Shown: positions 18,724 through 28,735, numbered from the stretch's first letter. The stretch is DNA of 64,000 nt from Paenibacillus sp. J45TS6 (GCF_018403285.1 NZ_BOSJ01000016.1:38709-102708), one strand, 5' to 3'. Numbers and translations: made by a program. Notes: generated by a model not told the origin, from the sequence alone.

Positions 18724-18969
18724 CGAAGAACCCCCTAACTCGAGTATATAAATTAATCTTACCTGTTTAGTAGGATAAAAGGGTAAAAAAAAGAGAGACA
18801 CAACGCATTATAGGTGCATGACGAAAAAAGCACCTCAAAAAAATAAAAAAAGCGTGATATCTCCAGTTGTCTGGTCGATTCGCTATTCTATTGTCATTTC
18901 ACAAAATGAAACATCCTTCATTCTGTCTGATCTGTCGTTTATTTTATCAACAGTAAAAATGGTTGTCAA
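18724..18969 (-). promoter_or_regulatory. Promoter and ~210-nt structured leader of the sulfonate operon
   Basis: A near-consensus sigma-A promoter lies at 18964-18969 (TTGACA) and 18941-18946 (TAAAAT) with a 17-base spacer. The transcript would have about 210 nt before the ATG at 18723. It holds a small hairpin near 18900, a weak stem followed by T-runs at 18836-18856, and a hairpin AGGTGC/GCACCT at 18812-18835. I see no S-box (SAM) or T-box consensus. The imperfect dyad TCCTACTAAACAGGT (18760-18774) could be a repressor site. Attenuation is inferred. Confidence 0.55.
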
Positions 18970-18987
18970 TCCTTTTTTTTACATATA

Positions 18988-19025
18988 AAAGGTGCTGATA
19001 CCTCGATCAGGGCATCAGCACCTTT
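18988..19025 (-). terminator. Terminator after the secreted multidomain protein gene
   Basis: AAAGGTGCTGAT (18988) pairs with ATCAGCACCTTT (19014). On the minus strand it is followed by TTTTATAT. It is only four bases past the stop codon region. Confidence 0.88.
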
Positions 19026-19028
19026 CTT

Positions 19029-21845
19029 TTATTTTACAACAACAATCACTTTATCCGTTACCGTATTTCCGGACTCGTTACTAAGCTCTGCATAATACTC
19101 ATATGTTCCTTCCGGACGATTCGTAATAGCAGACACTGCACGCTGGGCATTCGGCGTCTGCACGCTTAATGATTGGGTATCGATAAGCTCGCCATTCTCA
19201 TATAAACGGTAAGAAGTTGCATTTGTGCCCCACCATAGATTCATCTCTACCTTATAGTTACCGTCATGATCCCAGTTATCATGAGAAAGTACGGCCTTTC
19301 CTGGATTTGCATCGGTAACTATAACGACAATGGAAGTGGATGCCCTAGTACCGTAGCTGTTCGTCAGTTCGCTCGTATAGGTATAAGTTCCGTTTGATTT
19401 TCCAGTAATCGATGTTACAGCAGACTGTCTTTCTGGCGTACGATCACTGATTTTCTGTGTATCAATAAGGATGCCATTCTCGTATAATTTGTATTCTGTC
19501 CCGTTGTTTCCCCACCACAAATTCATCGTAATCTCATAACTTCCATCATTTAGTCCATTGTCATGTCCGTTATTGCTCGAAAGTATAGCTTGTCCTGGTA
19601 CTCCTTCAGCGAGAACAGGTTCTTCCGGTTCTTCTGGTACTTCAGGTGTTTCAGGTTCCGTACTTTCCGCAAGTGTAATATCGCTGAGTCCTCTAGGTTT
19701 TAACTGATATACTCCGCGAAAAATAGCTGATACTCCTGTCAAGTTCACTTTATCTCCCGCTTGATACGGAAAGTTGTCCATCGTGATCCCCGTACGAGCG
19801 TCAATTCTCACATGATTCGTTTGCTCCCCTACCGCATCAAATTCAAATGATCCTGCAGGAGATGCACTAACCATGTTTTCAATCGTAACTCCATTCAGTT
19901 GTACTAACTGACCTTGTGTGTCTTCCCCTAAAGTAACCACCGGTTTCGCACTAGGAACATTACCGTCACCTATTTTTTCAATGGATTCAATTTCATCTAG
20001 TTCTAGCTCTGTATTATATAAGGTTAATTTCGCCTTTATCTTCACCTTATCCCCAATATTAAATCCGCTTTGCGTTTGATACACATATATACCAGCGGTA
20101 TCATCCTGTAAATAAAAGGCTTGTCCTCCAAAGGTACCCGGCTGCGTCGTCACTACCCCTTCGACCATAACCTGAGTACCCTCGCTTTTCGTTCTCGCTT
20201 CACTAATCGTTAAGAGAGTAAGCTCAGGCGTTTGACCTCCGTCTTCAGGAAGAGCCTCTACAGGAACATTCGCAATCGTAACCGGCGTTGTCACCAGATT
20301 GGAACCGTTCAATCTGAGCCTCAAATTCGCTGCTCCGGTTGTACCTGGTTTGATCTGTACAGTAATGTCCTTTGTCGCTATGCCTTTACTATTCGCCGTC
20401 AAGCTGAATGTCTGACTATAACCATAAGCACTTGGCCAGGACAGGTCTGCATTTTGAACTTTCGCAACTTGTGTTCCGCCTGTCGTATAGATACCTGCAC
20501 TATACCCAGATACCGTGCTGTTTGGCGCAAGATTATTCACCACTACACGGATTTGGAAAACTTCGCTGTTAGGAAGCTGACTTTGATGCACAAAACTATA
20601 TAACGGGTTGGAAGGAGCTGCTACGTTACTTCCGTAAGACCCCGCTTTAAAAGTAGATGGATCCCACCATTTATATCCGGCAGCAGGCTGAGACCACGGT
20701 TCTGATTGTGGTTCTGTAGAAGCAGCGGGAACCTCAAACGGCAACACGGCTGTTGGCTGATCGAGTGCAAGACCGTCTACTTCCGTAAAATCAGAATAAG
20801 CCTCATCTTCGGAAAGCCAGTTTACTAGATTAACTAAGAGAGTCGCATCATCTTGCTCTTTAAAACCATCATATGTCGTTTTTTTACTCCCATTTTCCTC
20901 ACGAACGTATTTAGGAGTGGCATCCTCGACTGGCGAAGAATCTCCAATGAAGGCTGCTTTACCAAGCCCTGCTTTAGATACAGCCACATAAGGTCCTTCT
21001 TCTATTCCGCCACCGTTATATACACCTTGGTCAACGGCATTGCCCCAAGCCGCATTTGTCTTCGGTAAATATACAATTCCTTTGGCTTTTGTTGGATCTA
21101 TAATGGCTAGTGTCGAGCCTGCATGCATGGCTACTGTCGATACCCCTTCGGTTATCCCAAATGATTGACTTGGAGCAACGATATTGTTCGCCGTGACATC
21201 ACCTAGCGCATTGTAACGGAATCTTACACCAAAGTTCTCAGCAAGCCAGTCCGAACTGACTACGCCCTGCATCGCTGCTGAATTTTTCTCCTCTATACTC
21301 ATTCCTTTTGTTGGGTCTGTAAAGGCCCCCCTGCGGTATCCATTAATGGACTCAGAACCGTCCCAGCGGTTTTTGTTCCGATCCGCATTATAGTGATCAC
21401 CAATGAAAAAGATACTTCCACCTTGATCCACATATTGTTCCATTGCAATTTGTTCGCTTTGTTTAAAGGGTATATTCGGCTCTGCAACGACAAAAACATC
21501 ATAATCGGAGAGATCTGATAGCGTGATTGGAGTCGACTTACGGAGTTCTTTTACATAATAACCATCTGAAGCAAGCGCATTGCCGAAATCGGAGAATCCT
21601 CCATCAATGACCCAATCCGCTGCTCCTGCCGTCTGTGCATGGGTATTGTCAAACAATACCTTCTTACCCGCATTTTCATTAACTACTTTTGCATGAATAT
21701 AAGGTGCGGGATCTTGTGCGCTCTCTGCTTGAACAATAGGCGTAATGTCAGCTGACCATCCTGTCTGAACAGATAGCGCTAATGCAGCTGCCACCACATA
21801 TTTAAAAAAGCGACTTCCTCGAATCTTCTTCCGTATTGTCCCCAT
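19029..21845 (-). CDS. Large secreted multidomain protein (GATase-like, OB-fold and chitinase-A-N-like domains)
   Basis: 938 residues, exported: basic N-terminus, hydrophobic core at 14-30, cleavage near 40. Residues about 60-345 resemble the DUF4350/glutamine-amidotransferase-like fold (VLFDNTHAQTAG, YDVFVVAEPNIPF, GGSIFFIGDHYNADR). About 385-520 is a beta-rich module. About 545-735 is an OB-fold of the YhcR type (ISEARTKSEGTQVMVEGVV, AFYLQDDTAGIYVYQ). A Pro/Glu linker follows, then two repeats of about 92 residues, each with MNLWWG and YRLYENG/YKLYENG, like the N-terminal domain of chitinase A. No catalytic residues are certain. Likely an extracellular glycan- or nucleic-acid-binding protein; function unknown. 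Monocistronic, with its own terminator. Confidence 0.8.
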   Translation of the reverse strand: MGTIRKKIRGSRFFKYVVAAALALSVQTGWSADITPIVQAESAQDPAPYIHAKVVNENAGKKVLFDNTHAQTAGAADWVIDGGFSDFGNALASDGYYVKELRKSTPITLSDLSDYDVFVVAEPNIPFKQSEQIAMEQYVDQGGSIFFIGDHYNADRNKNRWDGSESINGYRRGAFTDPTKGMSIEEKNSAAMQGVVSSDWLAENFGVRFRYNALGDVTANNIVAPSQSFGITEGVSTVAMHAGSTLAIIDPTKAKGIVYLPKTNAAWGNAVDQGVYNGGGIEEGPYVAVSKAGLGKAAFIGDSSPVEDATPKYVREENGSKKTTYDGFKEQDDATLLVNLVNWLSEDEAYSDFTEVDGLALDQPTAVLPFEVPAASTEPQSEPWSQPAAGYKWWDPSTFKAGSYGSNVAAPSNPLYSFVHQSQLPNSEVFQIRVVVNNLAPNSTVSGYSAGIYTTGGTQVAKVQNADLSWPSAYGYSQTFSLTANSKGIATKDITVQIKPGTTGAANLRLRLNGSNLVTTPVTIANVPVEALPEDGGQTPELTLLTISEARTKSEGTQVMVEGVVTTQPGTFGGQAFYLQDDTAGIYVYQTQSGFNIGDKVKIKAKLTLYNTELELDEIESIEKIGDGNVPSAKPVVTLGEDTQGQLVQLNGVTIENMVSASPAGSFEFDAVGEQTNHVRIDARTGITMDNFPYQAGDKVNLTGVSAIFRGVYQLKPRGLSDITLAESTEPETPEVPEEPEEPVLAEGVPGQAILSSNNGHDNGLNDGSYEITMNLWWGNNGTEYKLYENGILIDTQKISDRTPERQSAVTSITGKSNGTYTYTSELTNSYGTRASTSIVVIVTDANPGKAVLSHDNWDHDGNYKVEMNLWWGTNATSYRLYENGELIDTQSLSVQTPNAQRAVSAITNRPEGTYEYYAELSNESGNTVTDKVIVVVK

Positions 21846-21935
21846 CTTTTCCCTCCTATAATGTTAATATTTGTATATACCCTATTATTCTAGCAACTAT
21901 ACATTAAAAATATTGCTACTTTATGTAAAATAAAA

Positions 21936-21983
21936 AAAACAGAAAGAGTGAGCGCTATTGCATGCTCATTCCTTCTGTTTTTT
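21936..21983 (-). terminator. Bidirectional terminator after the fused peptide-transporter ATPase gene
   Basis: AAAACAGAAAGAGTGAGC pairs with GCTCATTCCTTCTGTTTT. T-runs flank the stem on both strands; it lies 22 bases past the ATPase stop. Confidence 0.88.
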
Positions 21984-22004
21984 CTACAATTCGTTATAAG
22001 CTTC

Positions 22005-23741
22005 TTATCCCTTAGGAACTGCAACAAAATGACCTTTGGATACTTCCACAAGTTCCGACTGTAATAGATTATATTTATCGGCACTTGTTTGTTCTTCTAA
22101 TAGTTTGCGAGTTTTTTTAGATTCAATTTTGGGGTCAGGCACCGGAATGGCTGCAAGTAGAGATTTCGTATATTCATGCTGCGGATTAGCATATAGTTCT
22201 TCACTTTCCGCAAGTTCCACAATTTTCCCTGCATACATCACAGCCACCCGGTCACTGATATGTTTAACCATCGACAGATCATGCGCGATAAATAAATAGG
22301 TGAGTCCCAGCTTATGCTGCAAATCTTCAAGCAGTTCCACGACTTGAGACTGAATGGATACATCGAGTGCAGATAAGGGTTCATCACATACTAGAAATTT
22401 AGGTTCCACAGCTAACGCACGGGCAATACCAATACGCTGTCTTTGTCCGCCAGAGAATTCATGAGGATAACGCTCTGCAAAAGAAGGCTCCAGACCTACA
22501 AGATCCAGCAGCTCTTCGACTCGCTTTTTACGAGCCTCTTTACTTCCGCTCATATGATGAACATCCATGGATTCACCAATAATGTCCATGATCTTGAATC
22601 TGGGGTTGAGTGAAGCATAGGGATCTTGGAATATCATCTGCATATGTCTGCGCATCATCTTCATTTCTTTCCCATTTAAACGATGGATCGGCATGCCTTG
22701 ATATAATACTTCTCCTGCCGTAGGTTCATGCAGCCGTAAAATGGATCTTCCGGTCGTCGACTTACCAGAACCGGATTCACCTACTACGCCTAGTGTTTCC
22801 CCAGGTGCAATATGAAAACTAATATTATCTACAGCCTTAACGATCTGTCCTCTGCCCATATTAAAATATTGTTTGAGTCCCGTTACTTCGAGCAGCGGTT
22901 CCTTGCTTGTATTAAGAATAAGGGAAGCGGGCTTCGGTTTCTTCTTCTCATCTAGACGAGGGAGTGCATGTAAAAGTTTTTGAGTATAAGGATGCTTCGC
23001 TTCCTCGAAAATTTCTTCCGTCGTACCTGTCTCTACTACTTCCCCATTCTTCATGACCACAACGCGATCACACATCCCTGCTACGACTCCAAGATCGTGG
23101 GTGATGAGTATAATAGAGGTTCCAAATTTTTCTTGCATATGTTTCATGACATTCAGAATTTGAGCTTGAATCGTTACATCGAGAGCCGTAGTCGGTTCAT
23201 CAGCAATCAGCAAAGTAGGACGGCACGCAAGCGCAATAGCAATCATCGCGCGCTGTCTCATCCCCCCAGAAAATTCATGCGGATACTGGTTATACCTAGT
23301 CTCACTATCCCTTATACCGACTAACTTCAACATTTCAATCGCTTCTTGCTTCGCTTCTTTTCTCGATAATTTGCGATGTTTTTTTAAACTTTCAGCAATT
23401 TGTTTTCCTACTTTTAAGGTAGGGTTAAGTGAAGTCATCGGATCCTGAAATATCATTCCTATATCTCTTCCCCGAATGGATTCCATCTCTTTTTCTGTTT
23501 TATGAGCCAAATTTTGACCCATAAATAGGATCTCGCCATCTTTCATCTGAGCAGGAGGTGTGGGAAGCAATCGCATAATGGAACGAGCAGTCACACTCTT
23601 ACCGCTCCCTGACTCCCCAACAATGCCAAGTGTCTCTCCTTTTTTTAGTTCAAAACTAACCCCTTTAACGGCTTCAAACTCTCTTTCCTGATTCAAAAAA
23701 GAGACTCTTAAGTCTTTTACTTTTAAAATACTAGCATCCAT
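22005..23741 (-). CDS. Oligopeptide-type ABC transporter, two ATPase domains in one chain
   Basis: 578 residues equal to OppD and OppF joined head to tail. First domain: [36 protein letters not shown]; second: [36 protein letters not shown]. Both have the OppD/F C-terminal HPYT or HEYTKSLL segment. It should power the permease pair encoded divergently at 23880-26871. I start at the ATG at 23741, seven bases after GGTAGGTG, rather than the in-frame GTG at 23750. Fusions of this kind exist in some dipeptide and glutathione importers but are not the usual form. Confidence 0.9.
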   Translation of the reverse strand: MDASILKVKDLRVSFLNQEREFEAVKGVSFELKKGETLGIVGESGSGKSVTARSIMRLLPTPPAQMKDGEILFMGQNLAHKTEKEMESIRGRDIGMIFQDPMTSLNPTLKVGKQIAESLKKHRKLSRKEAKQEAIEMLKLVGIRDSETRYNQYPHEFSGGMRQRAMIAIALACRPTLLIADEPTTALDVTIQAQILNVMKHMQEKFGTSIILITHDLGVVAGMCDRVVVMKNGEVVETGTTEEIFEEAKHPYTQKLLHALPRLDEKKKPKPASLILNTSKEPLLEVTGLKQYFNMGRGQIVKAVDNISFHIAPGETLGVVGESGSGKSTTGRSILRLHEPTAGEVLYQGMPIHRLNGKEMKMMRRHMQMIFQDPYASLNPRFKIMDIIGESMDVHHMSGSKEARKKRVEELLDLVGLEPSFAERYPHEFSGGQRQRIGIARALAVEPKFLVCDEPLSALDVSIQSQVVELLEDLQHKLGLTYLFIAHDLSMVKHISDRVAVMYAGKIVELAESEELYANPQHEYTKSLLAAIPVPDPKIESKKTRKLLEEQTSADKYNLLQSELVEVSKGHFVAVPKG

Positions 23742-23879
23742 AATGTTCACCTACCAATGATGTTTTCTTGAAGCTATGTAAAATTTATACTTGGAAAGAT
23801 TGACTTTTTAAACAGTGGTAAATAAAATATACTATATTGATCGGAATTAATCAATTTAAACCGAAAGGAGGCCAAAACC

Positions 23880-25340
23880 GTGGAGATTGCGAGAAAAAAA
23901 CAACCAAGTCCTTCAACAGAGCTTTTCCGTCTATCAGACATCATTAGTGAAACTTACAAGAAGATAAGGGTTCGTCCTGCCTATTCGTTCTTCCTCTTTG
24001 TTGTTGGATTTCCGGTTCATTTGTTTGTTTTGTTTTACTATTTATTCTATCGTAATCGATCTATCTCCACTGAAATCAGCACACAAGTGCAACAGGAATT
24101 GAATGAAGCCAATTTCTATAATGAGTTAGTAGAGCGGTACACTTTGCAATTAGCACGTAAACATGCCTTTTTCGATCAATCAGGGTCCGCTAAACAGATT
24201 CAAGAAACAGCAGAGAAGTGGGCGAACGATGCGCGTCTAGAGAAACAGGAAGAACTTATACGACTCCGCCTTGAGGAACGAGGACTTGAGAAACCTTCCT
24301 ACGATCAAACTTTTCAAACACTAGTACATAACCCGCTGTTTCTTATCTTATCTTTTCTTCCCGGGATTCTAATGTATATGGTGATTCTGCTTTACAGTAA
24401 TCCGTATACCAAATATGTAATGGAACGTTTCGTAATGACGATCTTCGTTATTATGGGTGTTGTCGTTATTGTCTTCACTCTCCTTTACATGTCACCTTTT
24501 GATCCAGCTGCCAACATTCTTGGAGAAGGTGCAACAAAAGAGCAGATAGCGAACTTCAACCATATTTATGGACTGGATCAAGGCTATCTTAGCCAGCTGT
24601 GGAGCAACATGAAAGGGATTGCTTTGTTTGATCTCGGAACTTCCTATACAGGGAATGAAGATGTTGCCGCAAGCATTGCACGTAAGTTTCCGATTACGCT
24701 GACACTTACGCTCATCTCGCTCTTCTTTTCTGTACTTATTGCGATACCTGTGGGTATCATCTCGGCAACAAAACCAAATTCATTTTTTGATTATACGTTC
24801 ATGTTTATTGCACTGCTCGGACTATCCATTCCGAACTTCTGGCAAGGGCTCATCTTTATTCTGAACTTTTCCATTAAACTGGGCTGGCTGCCCGCCACCT
24901 ATAGTCCAGAAAATGCGGCTTCCATCATTATGCCGGTCGTTGTACTCGGTACAGGACTTACGGCTGCTGTAGCACGGATGACGAGATCATCTACCCTCGA
25001 AGTCATTCATGAAGATTATATTATTACAGCCAAAGCAAAAGGTCTTAGTCGCCGAGTTGTCCTTTGGAGACATGCAGTAGGCAATGCCATTATTCCGATT
25101 ATTACGGTGATTGGTCTTCAATTCGGCGGGATGCTTGGGGGAGCAGCGGTCACAGAGAAGGTATTCAACATTAGCGGGATTGGTAGTTACATTGTTGATA
25201 AACAGTTTATTCCCGATATTCCCGGTATACTGGGCGGTGTTGTATACACGGCGATTACCATCTCCATTGTCAATGTTTTCATCGACATCTTGTATGCTTT
25301 TTTCGATCCTCGAATCAGGTCCAAGATGAAACAATATTAA
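23880..25340 (+). CDS. Oligopeptide-type ABC permease (OppB/DppB class) with ~180-residue N-terminal extension
   Basis: 486 residues against about 310 for the family. The canonical permease begins near residue 180 (YVMERFVMTIFVIMG) and includes YGLDQGYLSQLWSNM, DLGTSY and the ATPase-contact loop TAKAKGLSRRVVLWRHAVGNA. The extra N-terminus has a membrane segment at about 35-58, a charged coiled-coil-like region at about 60-145 and a second membrane segment at about 150-172. GTG start with AAAGGAGG six bases before it. Divergent from the fused ATPase gene; 13 bases before the second permease. Confidence 0.88.
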   Translation: MEIARKKQPSPSTELFRLSDIISETYKKIRVRPAYSFFLFVVGFPVHLFVLFYYLFYRNRSISTEISTQVQQELNEANFYNELVERYTLQLARKHAFFDQSGSAKQIQETAEKWANDARLEKQEELIRLRLEERGLEKPSYDQTFQTLVHNPLFLILSFLPGILMYMVILLYSNPYTKYVMERFVMTIFVIMGVVVIVFTLLYMSPFDPAANILGEGATKEQIANFNHIYGLDQGYLSQLWSNMKGIALFDLGTSYTGNEDVAASIARKFPITLTLTLISLFFSVLIAIPVGIISATKPNSFFDYTFMFIALLGLSIPNFWQGLIFILNFSIKLGWLPATYSPENAASIIMPVVVLGTGLTAAVARMTRSSTLEVIHEDYIITAKAKGLSRRVVLWRHAVGNAIIPIITVIGLQFGGMLGGAAVTEKVFNISGIGSYIVDKQFIPDIPGILGGVVYTAITISIVNVFIDILYAFFDPRIRSKMKQY

Positions 25341-25353
25341 AGCAGGTGCTGAC

Positions 25354-26871
25354 ATGTCTACTCTTACTGAACAAAAGACTCCTAGAATCGAAAAGAGTCA
25401 GCAGTTAAAATGGTCACCCGAGTATATGCAGTCTCAATTTATATGGGTTGTCTCTTTATTGATAACTGTGGTTTTCCTTGGAAGCAGTTATGATTTTGCA
25501 AATAGAACCATTAAGCCTGCTCTATTCACTGTATTTGCCGTCTACGCGCTGTTTACGATAATTCAAGTTCTGATTACTTGGTTTATTCGGCGGGATGTAC
25601 TGACGTATGGCGAGATTAGATCTGCGACAAGACGGCTCGGTTATGTGCAAGTGTTATCGATCGTCACCGGTAATCTCTTTACTGCAATTTTTGGCTTACA
25701 TTTCATTAAAAAGAAAACAACAAGCGAGTATACGCTCGCGATCTACTTGCTTGTAACCCAGATTTGTGTCATCGCTGTATCCTCACTAAACTTGTTTAAA
25801 CCTTATGTGACGGATACCTTTTTACCATCCATGTTTGTTTTGGTCGGCATTACCGTGTTTTATTTAATCACCTTAGTCCTTGTGGCTGTGTTTGTGGACC
25901 GCCGTCAGGCTCCTAAATGGATGATCTACATAGCGATTCCGCTAATGCTGACAAGTATTACAGGAAACCTGTTTGCTTTATTACTTGGTCTTGACTTGAT
26001 CTTCAAAATACGCCAAACACTGAACCCAGGGTCTGGTAACTGGGAACGAATCTGGGGCAAAATTACGAGGAATTACAGCTCCATGTTCGGACTTTTTTTC
26101 ATCGTATTTATGTTCGCCATATCCGTATCCAGCTACTTTACGTTTGACTACGATATGGCAGTCCAAAATAACTACAGTGTGATCCTCCAAACACCGAATC
26201 TTGCTTACCCGCTGGGTACAGATCATTTCGGTCGAGATCTATTTTCTCGTATTGTATTTGGAGCAAGGATCTCTCTCGTGGTTGGATTTATCTCTACCTT
26301 AATTCCGGTTATTATAGGCGAAATACTTGGAGCATTTGCCGGTTACTATGGGCGCTATACCGACAACATCATCATGCGACTGCTGGATGTGCTGTATGCC
26401 ATCCCAGGTATACTGCTTGCGATTGCGATCATTGCTGCGTTTGGCGCAAATACAACCAATCTCATTCTTGCACTCAGCGTTGGCTCCATTCCTACTTATG
26501 CGAGAACGATGCGAGCGAATGTCCTCATGGTCTCTAATTATGAATACGTTGATGCGGCTCGGGCTTTCGGATCAAGTAATCTATCCATTATTTTCAGACA
26601 CATTGTACCGAATTCCTTTGCACCGATGATTGTCAAATCAACCTTAACTATTGGCGGTGCCGTCATTGCGACCAGCAGTCTGAGTTATTTGGGGCTTGGG
26701 GTTGAACCGCATATTCCTGAATGGGGGAATATCCTCAAAGTCGGCAGCACCTATCTGGAATCGCATTCCTACCTGGCAATCTACCCAGGTCTTGCGATTG
26801 TAGCACTTGTATTATCTTTTAACTTTCTAGGTGATGGACTTCGAGATGCACTCGATCCAAAAATTGATTAA
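25354..26871 (+). CDS. Oligopeptide-type ABC permease (OppC/DppC class) with ~225-residue N-terminal extension
   Basis: 505 residues against about 300 for the family. The normal OppC/DppC part begins near residue 225 (WERIWGKITRNYSSM) and contains LAYPLGTDHFGRDLFSRI, the hallmark of this class, and the loop YVDAARAFGSSNLSIIFRHI. The N-terminal extension is mostly hydrophobic, with about six further membrane segments in which GN(L)FTAIFGLHFI and GNLFALLLGLDLI look like repeats of each other. The extension's role is unknown. In an operon with the other permease and the binding protein. Confidence 0.88.
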   Translation: MSTLTEQKTPRIEKSQQLKWSPEYMQSQFIWVVSLLITVVFLGSSYDFANRTIKPALFTVFAVYALFTIIQVLITWFIRRDVLTYGEIRSATRRLGYVQVLSIVTGNLFTAIFGLHFIKKKTTSEYTLAIYLLVTQICVIAVSSLNLFKPYVTDTFLPSMFVLVGITVFYLITLVLVAVFVDRRQAPKWMIYIAIPLMLTSITGNLFALLLGLDLIFKIRQTLNPGSGNWERIWGKITRNYSSMFGLFFIVFMFAISVSSYFTFDYDMAVQNNYSVILQTPNLAYPLGTDHFGRDLFSRIVFGARISLVVGFISTLIPVIIGEILGAFAGYYGRYTDNIIMRLLDVLYAIPGILLAIAIIAAFGANTTNLILALSVGSIPTYARTMRANVLMVSNYEYVDAARAFGSSNLSIIFRHIVPNSFAPMIVKSTLTIGGAVIATSSLSYLGLGVEPHIPEWGNILKVGSTYLESHSYLAIYPGLAIVALVLSFNFLGDGLRDALDPKID

Positions 26872-26914
26872 TTCACAAAATACAACTTGATATCAAACTT
26901 AAGGAGGATTTCAC

Positions 26915-28735
26915 TTGAAAAAAGCACTTTTACCCCTATTCCTTGTCCTGATCCTGGTTATATCCGGCTGCAATGTGAATACGAAATCGGATGTAGCAGG
27001 AGAAAGTGAACCTGCTGAGAATACGACTACCACTGATCTTAAGCCTGTCGATATTGAACTGTTAGCCATGAGCAGTAACGAATCCGATGTAAATATCATT
27101 CGAGATCAGCTCATTAAAAACGGTTTTAATGTGAAACTGAATCTCCAGCCGGATTACGGCAGTTTTAAAGCACAAGAAGATGCAGGCAACTATGATATTT
27201 CACTCTCAGGCTGGACTACTGTAACGGGTAACCCGGACTACGCGGTCCGTTCTCTTTTTAAAACGGGCGGTGATTACAGTAAACTAGCTGATCCTGAGGT
27301 CGACAAACTCATCGACCAGGCTGCGACAGAAACACCTGAAGAGTATACAGAAACGTATAAAAAACTCGAAGACTATCTTGTTTTTGATAAAGCTTATATC
27401 GCTCCACTCTATATTTCTCTAAAAAGCCAAGGATTTAACAAGGATGTACTGAATCCAGATACGATTCGCTTGTCTAAATCTCGTTCCCAAGTATGGGAAT
27501 CTATAGAGTTTAACGATGCTTCCAAAAATACGACAGAACCGCTTCTTCTGACTCAGGCAGCTTCGACTCTAACTTCACTCGATCCGATTAAAGGTAATGA
27601 TGGTTCGATCAACGCAATCAATACCAATATGTATGTTCGTCTTGTTAATCTAACGGATGATGACCAGATTACTTCTGAAGGATCTCTTTCATTGAATCAT
27701 GGAATTGCTGCTGGCAATTCAGACTATTACTTTGTTCTGCGTGACGACATTAACTTTGCGAAAATTACTGATAAAAAAGCGGAAGACTCCGGTGAGCGTG
27801 TTGGTGCTGAGGATGTCATCTTCTCTTTAAACCGAGCTAAAGATCAAAACTCGGTACCCGATCACCGTACCTACTCCTTGCATGAACATATTAAAGATGC
27901 TGAAATCGTTACGGATCTAAGCTCACTTGAATCCATCAAACAAGCGGGATCAGGGAATCCCATTATTGATGTGCTGAATCAAGGTTTAGATCAAGGAATT
28001 ACACAGCTCGTTAGTGATAAGACACAAGCAGATCATAAATCAGGTAAATATCAAGTTGTGAAAGTCACAACAACCGAACCTTTCCCGCAAGTATTGAACT
28101 ATTTGGCTCACCAGTCTGCTGGAATTGTTTCTAAAAAGCAGGTAGAAAGCATTAATACGTATGATGTAGCAAACTTTGACGTGAATAAAGATATCCCTTA
28201 CGGAGATCAAAATACAGTAACGGAAGGAAGTTCTTACAATAATACGCTGTATGCAAGCGGTCCTTACATTTTGTCTTCCAAAAATGATTATGAAGCTGTA
28301 TTTTATAAAAACCCAGGTTATATGACGGGTACAGAGAATGAGCCGAAGATTTCTGAGATTAAAGTAAAATTCATTAAAGATGCTGACAATGCTTTATCTG
28401 CCCTGCGCAGCGGAGAAATCCATATGTACTACGGTGTTCCTGAAACCAAATATGATCTGGTTAAACAAGATAGTAAACTGCAATTGCAAACCCTCGAAAG
28501 CAATGGAGTCAGCTACTTATTGTTTAATACAAAAGGCCGAGATGTTGCAGAAAGCGAAGATTTAAGAAAAGCGATCCTTTACTCCATTAATCAAGATGAA
28601 ATTTTGTCATTCTACAATAATAATAAATTTAAAGCTGTATCCACGGTTAGTCCTATCGTTAAAACGGGTAATGAACTCGTTTCTGATCCCGCAAAAGTAA
28701 AACAATATCTGGCTAAATACCAGGAAAGTAAGTAA
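26915..28735 (+). CDS. Oligopeptide-type substrate-binding lipoprotein, apparently circularly permuted
   Basis: 606 residues, SBP_bac_5 family. TTG start after AAGGAGG; lipobox VISGC with Cys at 19. Order of parts is unusual. Residues about 45-200 match what is normally the C-terminal part of the family (NIIRDQLIKNGFNVKL, GNYDISLSGWTTVTGNPDY, LADPEVDKLIDQAATET, AYIAPLYISLKSQGF). Residues about 205-606 match the usual N-terminal and middle parts (LTSLDPIKG, YYFVLRDDINFAK, VGAEDVIFSLNRAKD, LSALRSGEIHMYYGVPE, ESEDLRKAILYSINQDEI). The chain ends at DPAKVKQYLAKYQESK, exactly where the C-terminal part normally begins. It should feed peptides, or another ligand, to the two extended permeases. Confidence 0.85.
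   Translation: MKKALLPLFLVLILVISGCNVNTKSDVAGESEPAENTTTTDLKPVDIELLAMSSNESDVNIIRDQLIKNGFNVKLNLQPDYGSFKAQEDAGNYDISLSGWTTVTGNPDYAVRSLFKTGGDYSKLADPEVDKLIDQAATETPEEYTETYKKLEDYLVFDKAYIAPLYISLKSQGFNKDVLNPDTIRLSKSRSQVWESIEFNDASKNTTEPLLLTQAASTLTSLDPIKGNDGSINAINTNMYVRLVNLTDDDQITSEGSLSLNHGIAAGNSDYYFVLRDDINFAKITDKKAEDSGERVGAEDVIFSLNRAKDQNSVPDHRTYSLHEHIKDAEIVTDLSSLESIKQAGSGNPIIDVLNQGLDQGITQLVSDKTQADHKSGKYQVVKVTTTEPFPQVLNYLAHQSAGIVSKKQVESINTYDVANFDVNKDIPYGDQNTVTEGSSYNNTLYASGPYILSSKNDYEAVFYKNPGYMTGTENEPKISEIKVKFIKDADNALSALRSGEIHMYYGVPETKYDLVKQDSKLQLQTLESNGVSYLLFNTKGRDVAESEDLRKAILYSINQDEILSFYNNNKFKAVSTVSPIVKTGNELVSDPAKVKQYLAKYQESK

Noticed and set aside
18724-18969. SAM (S-box) riboswitch or T-box before the sulfonate operon
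   Set aside because: The conserved S-box and T-box sequence blocks are absent; only generic hairpins and T-runs are seen.
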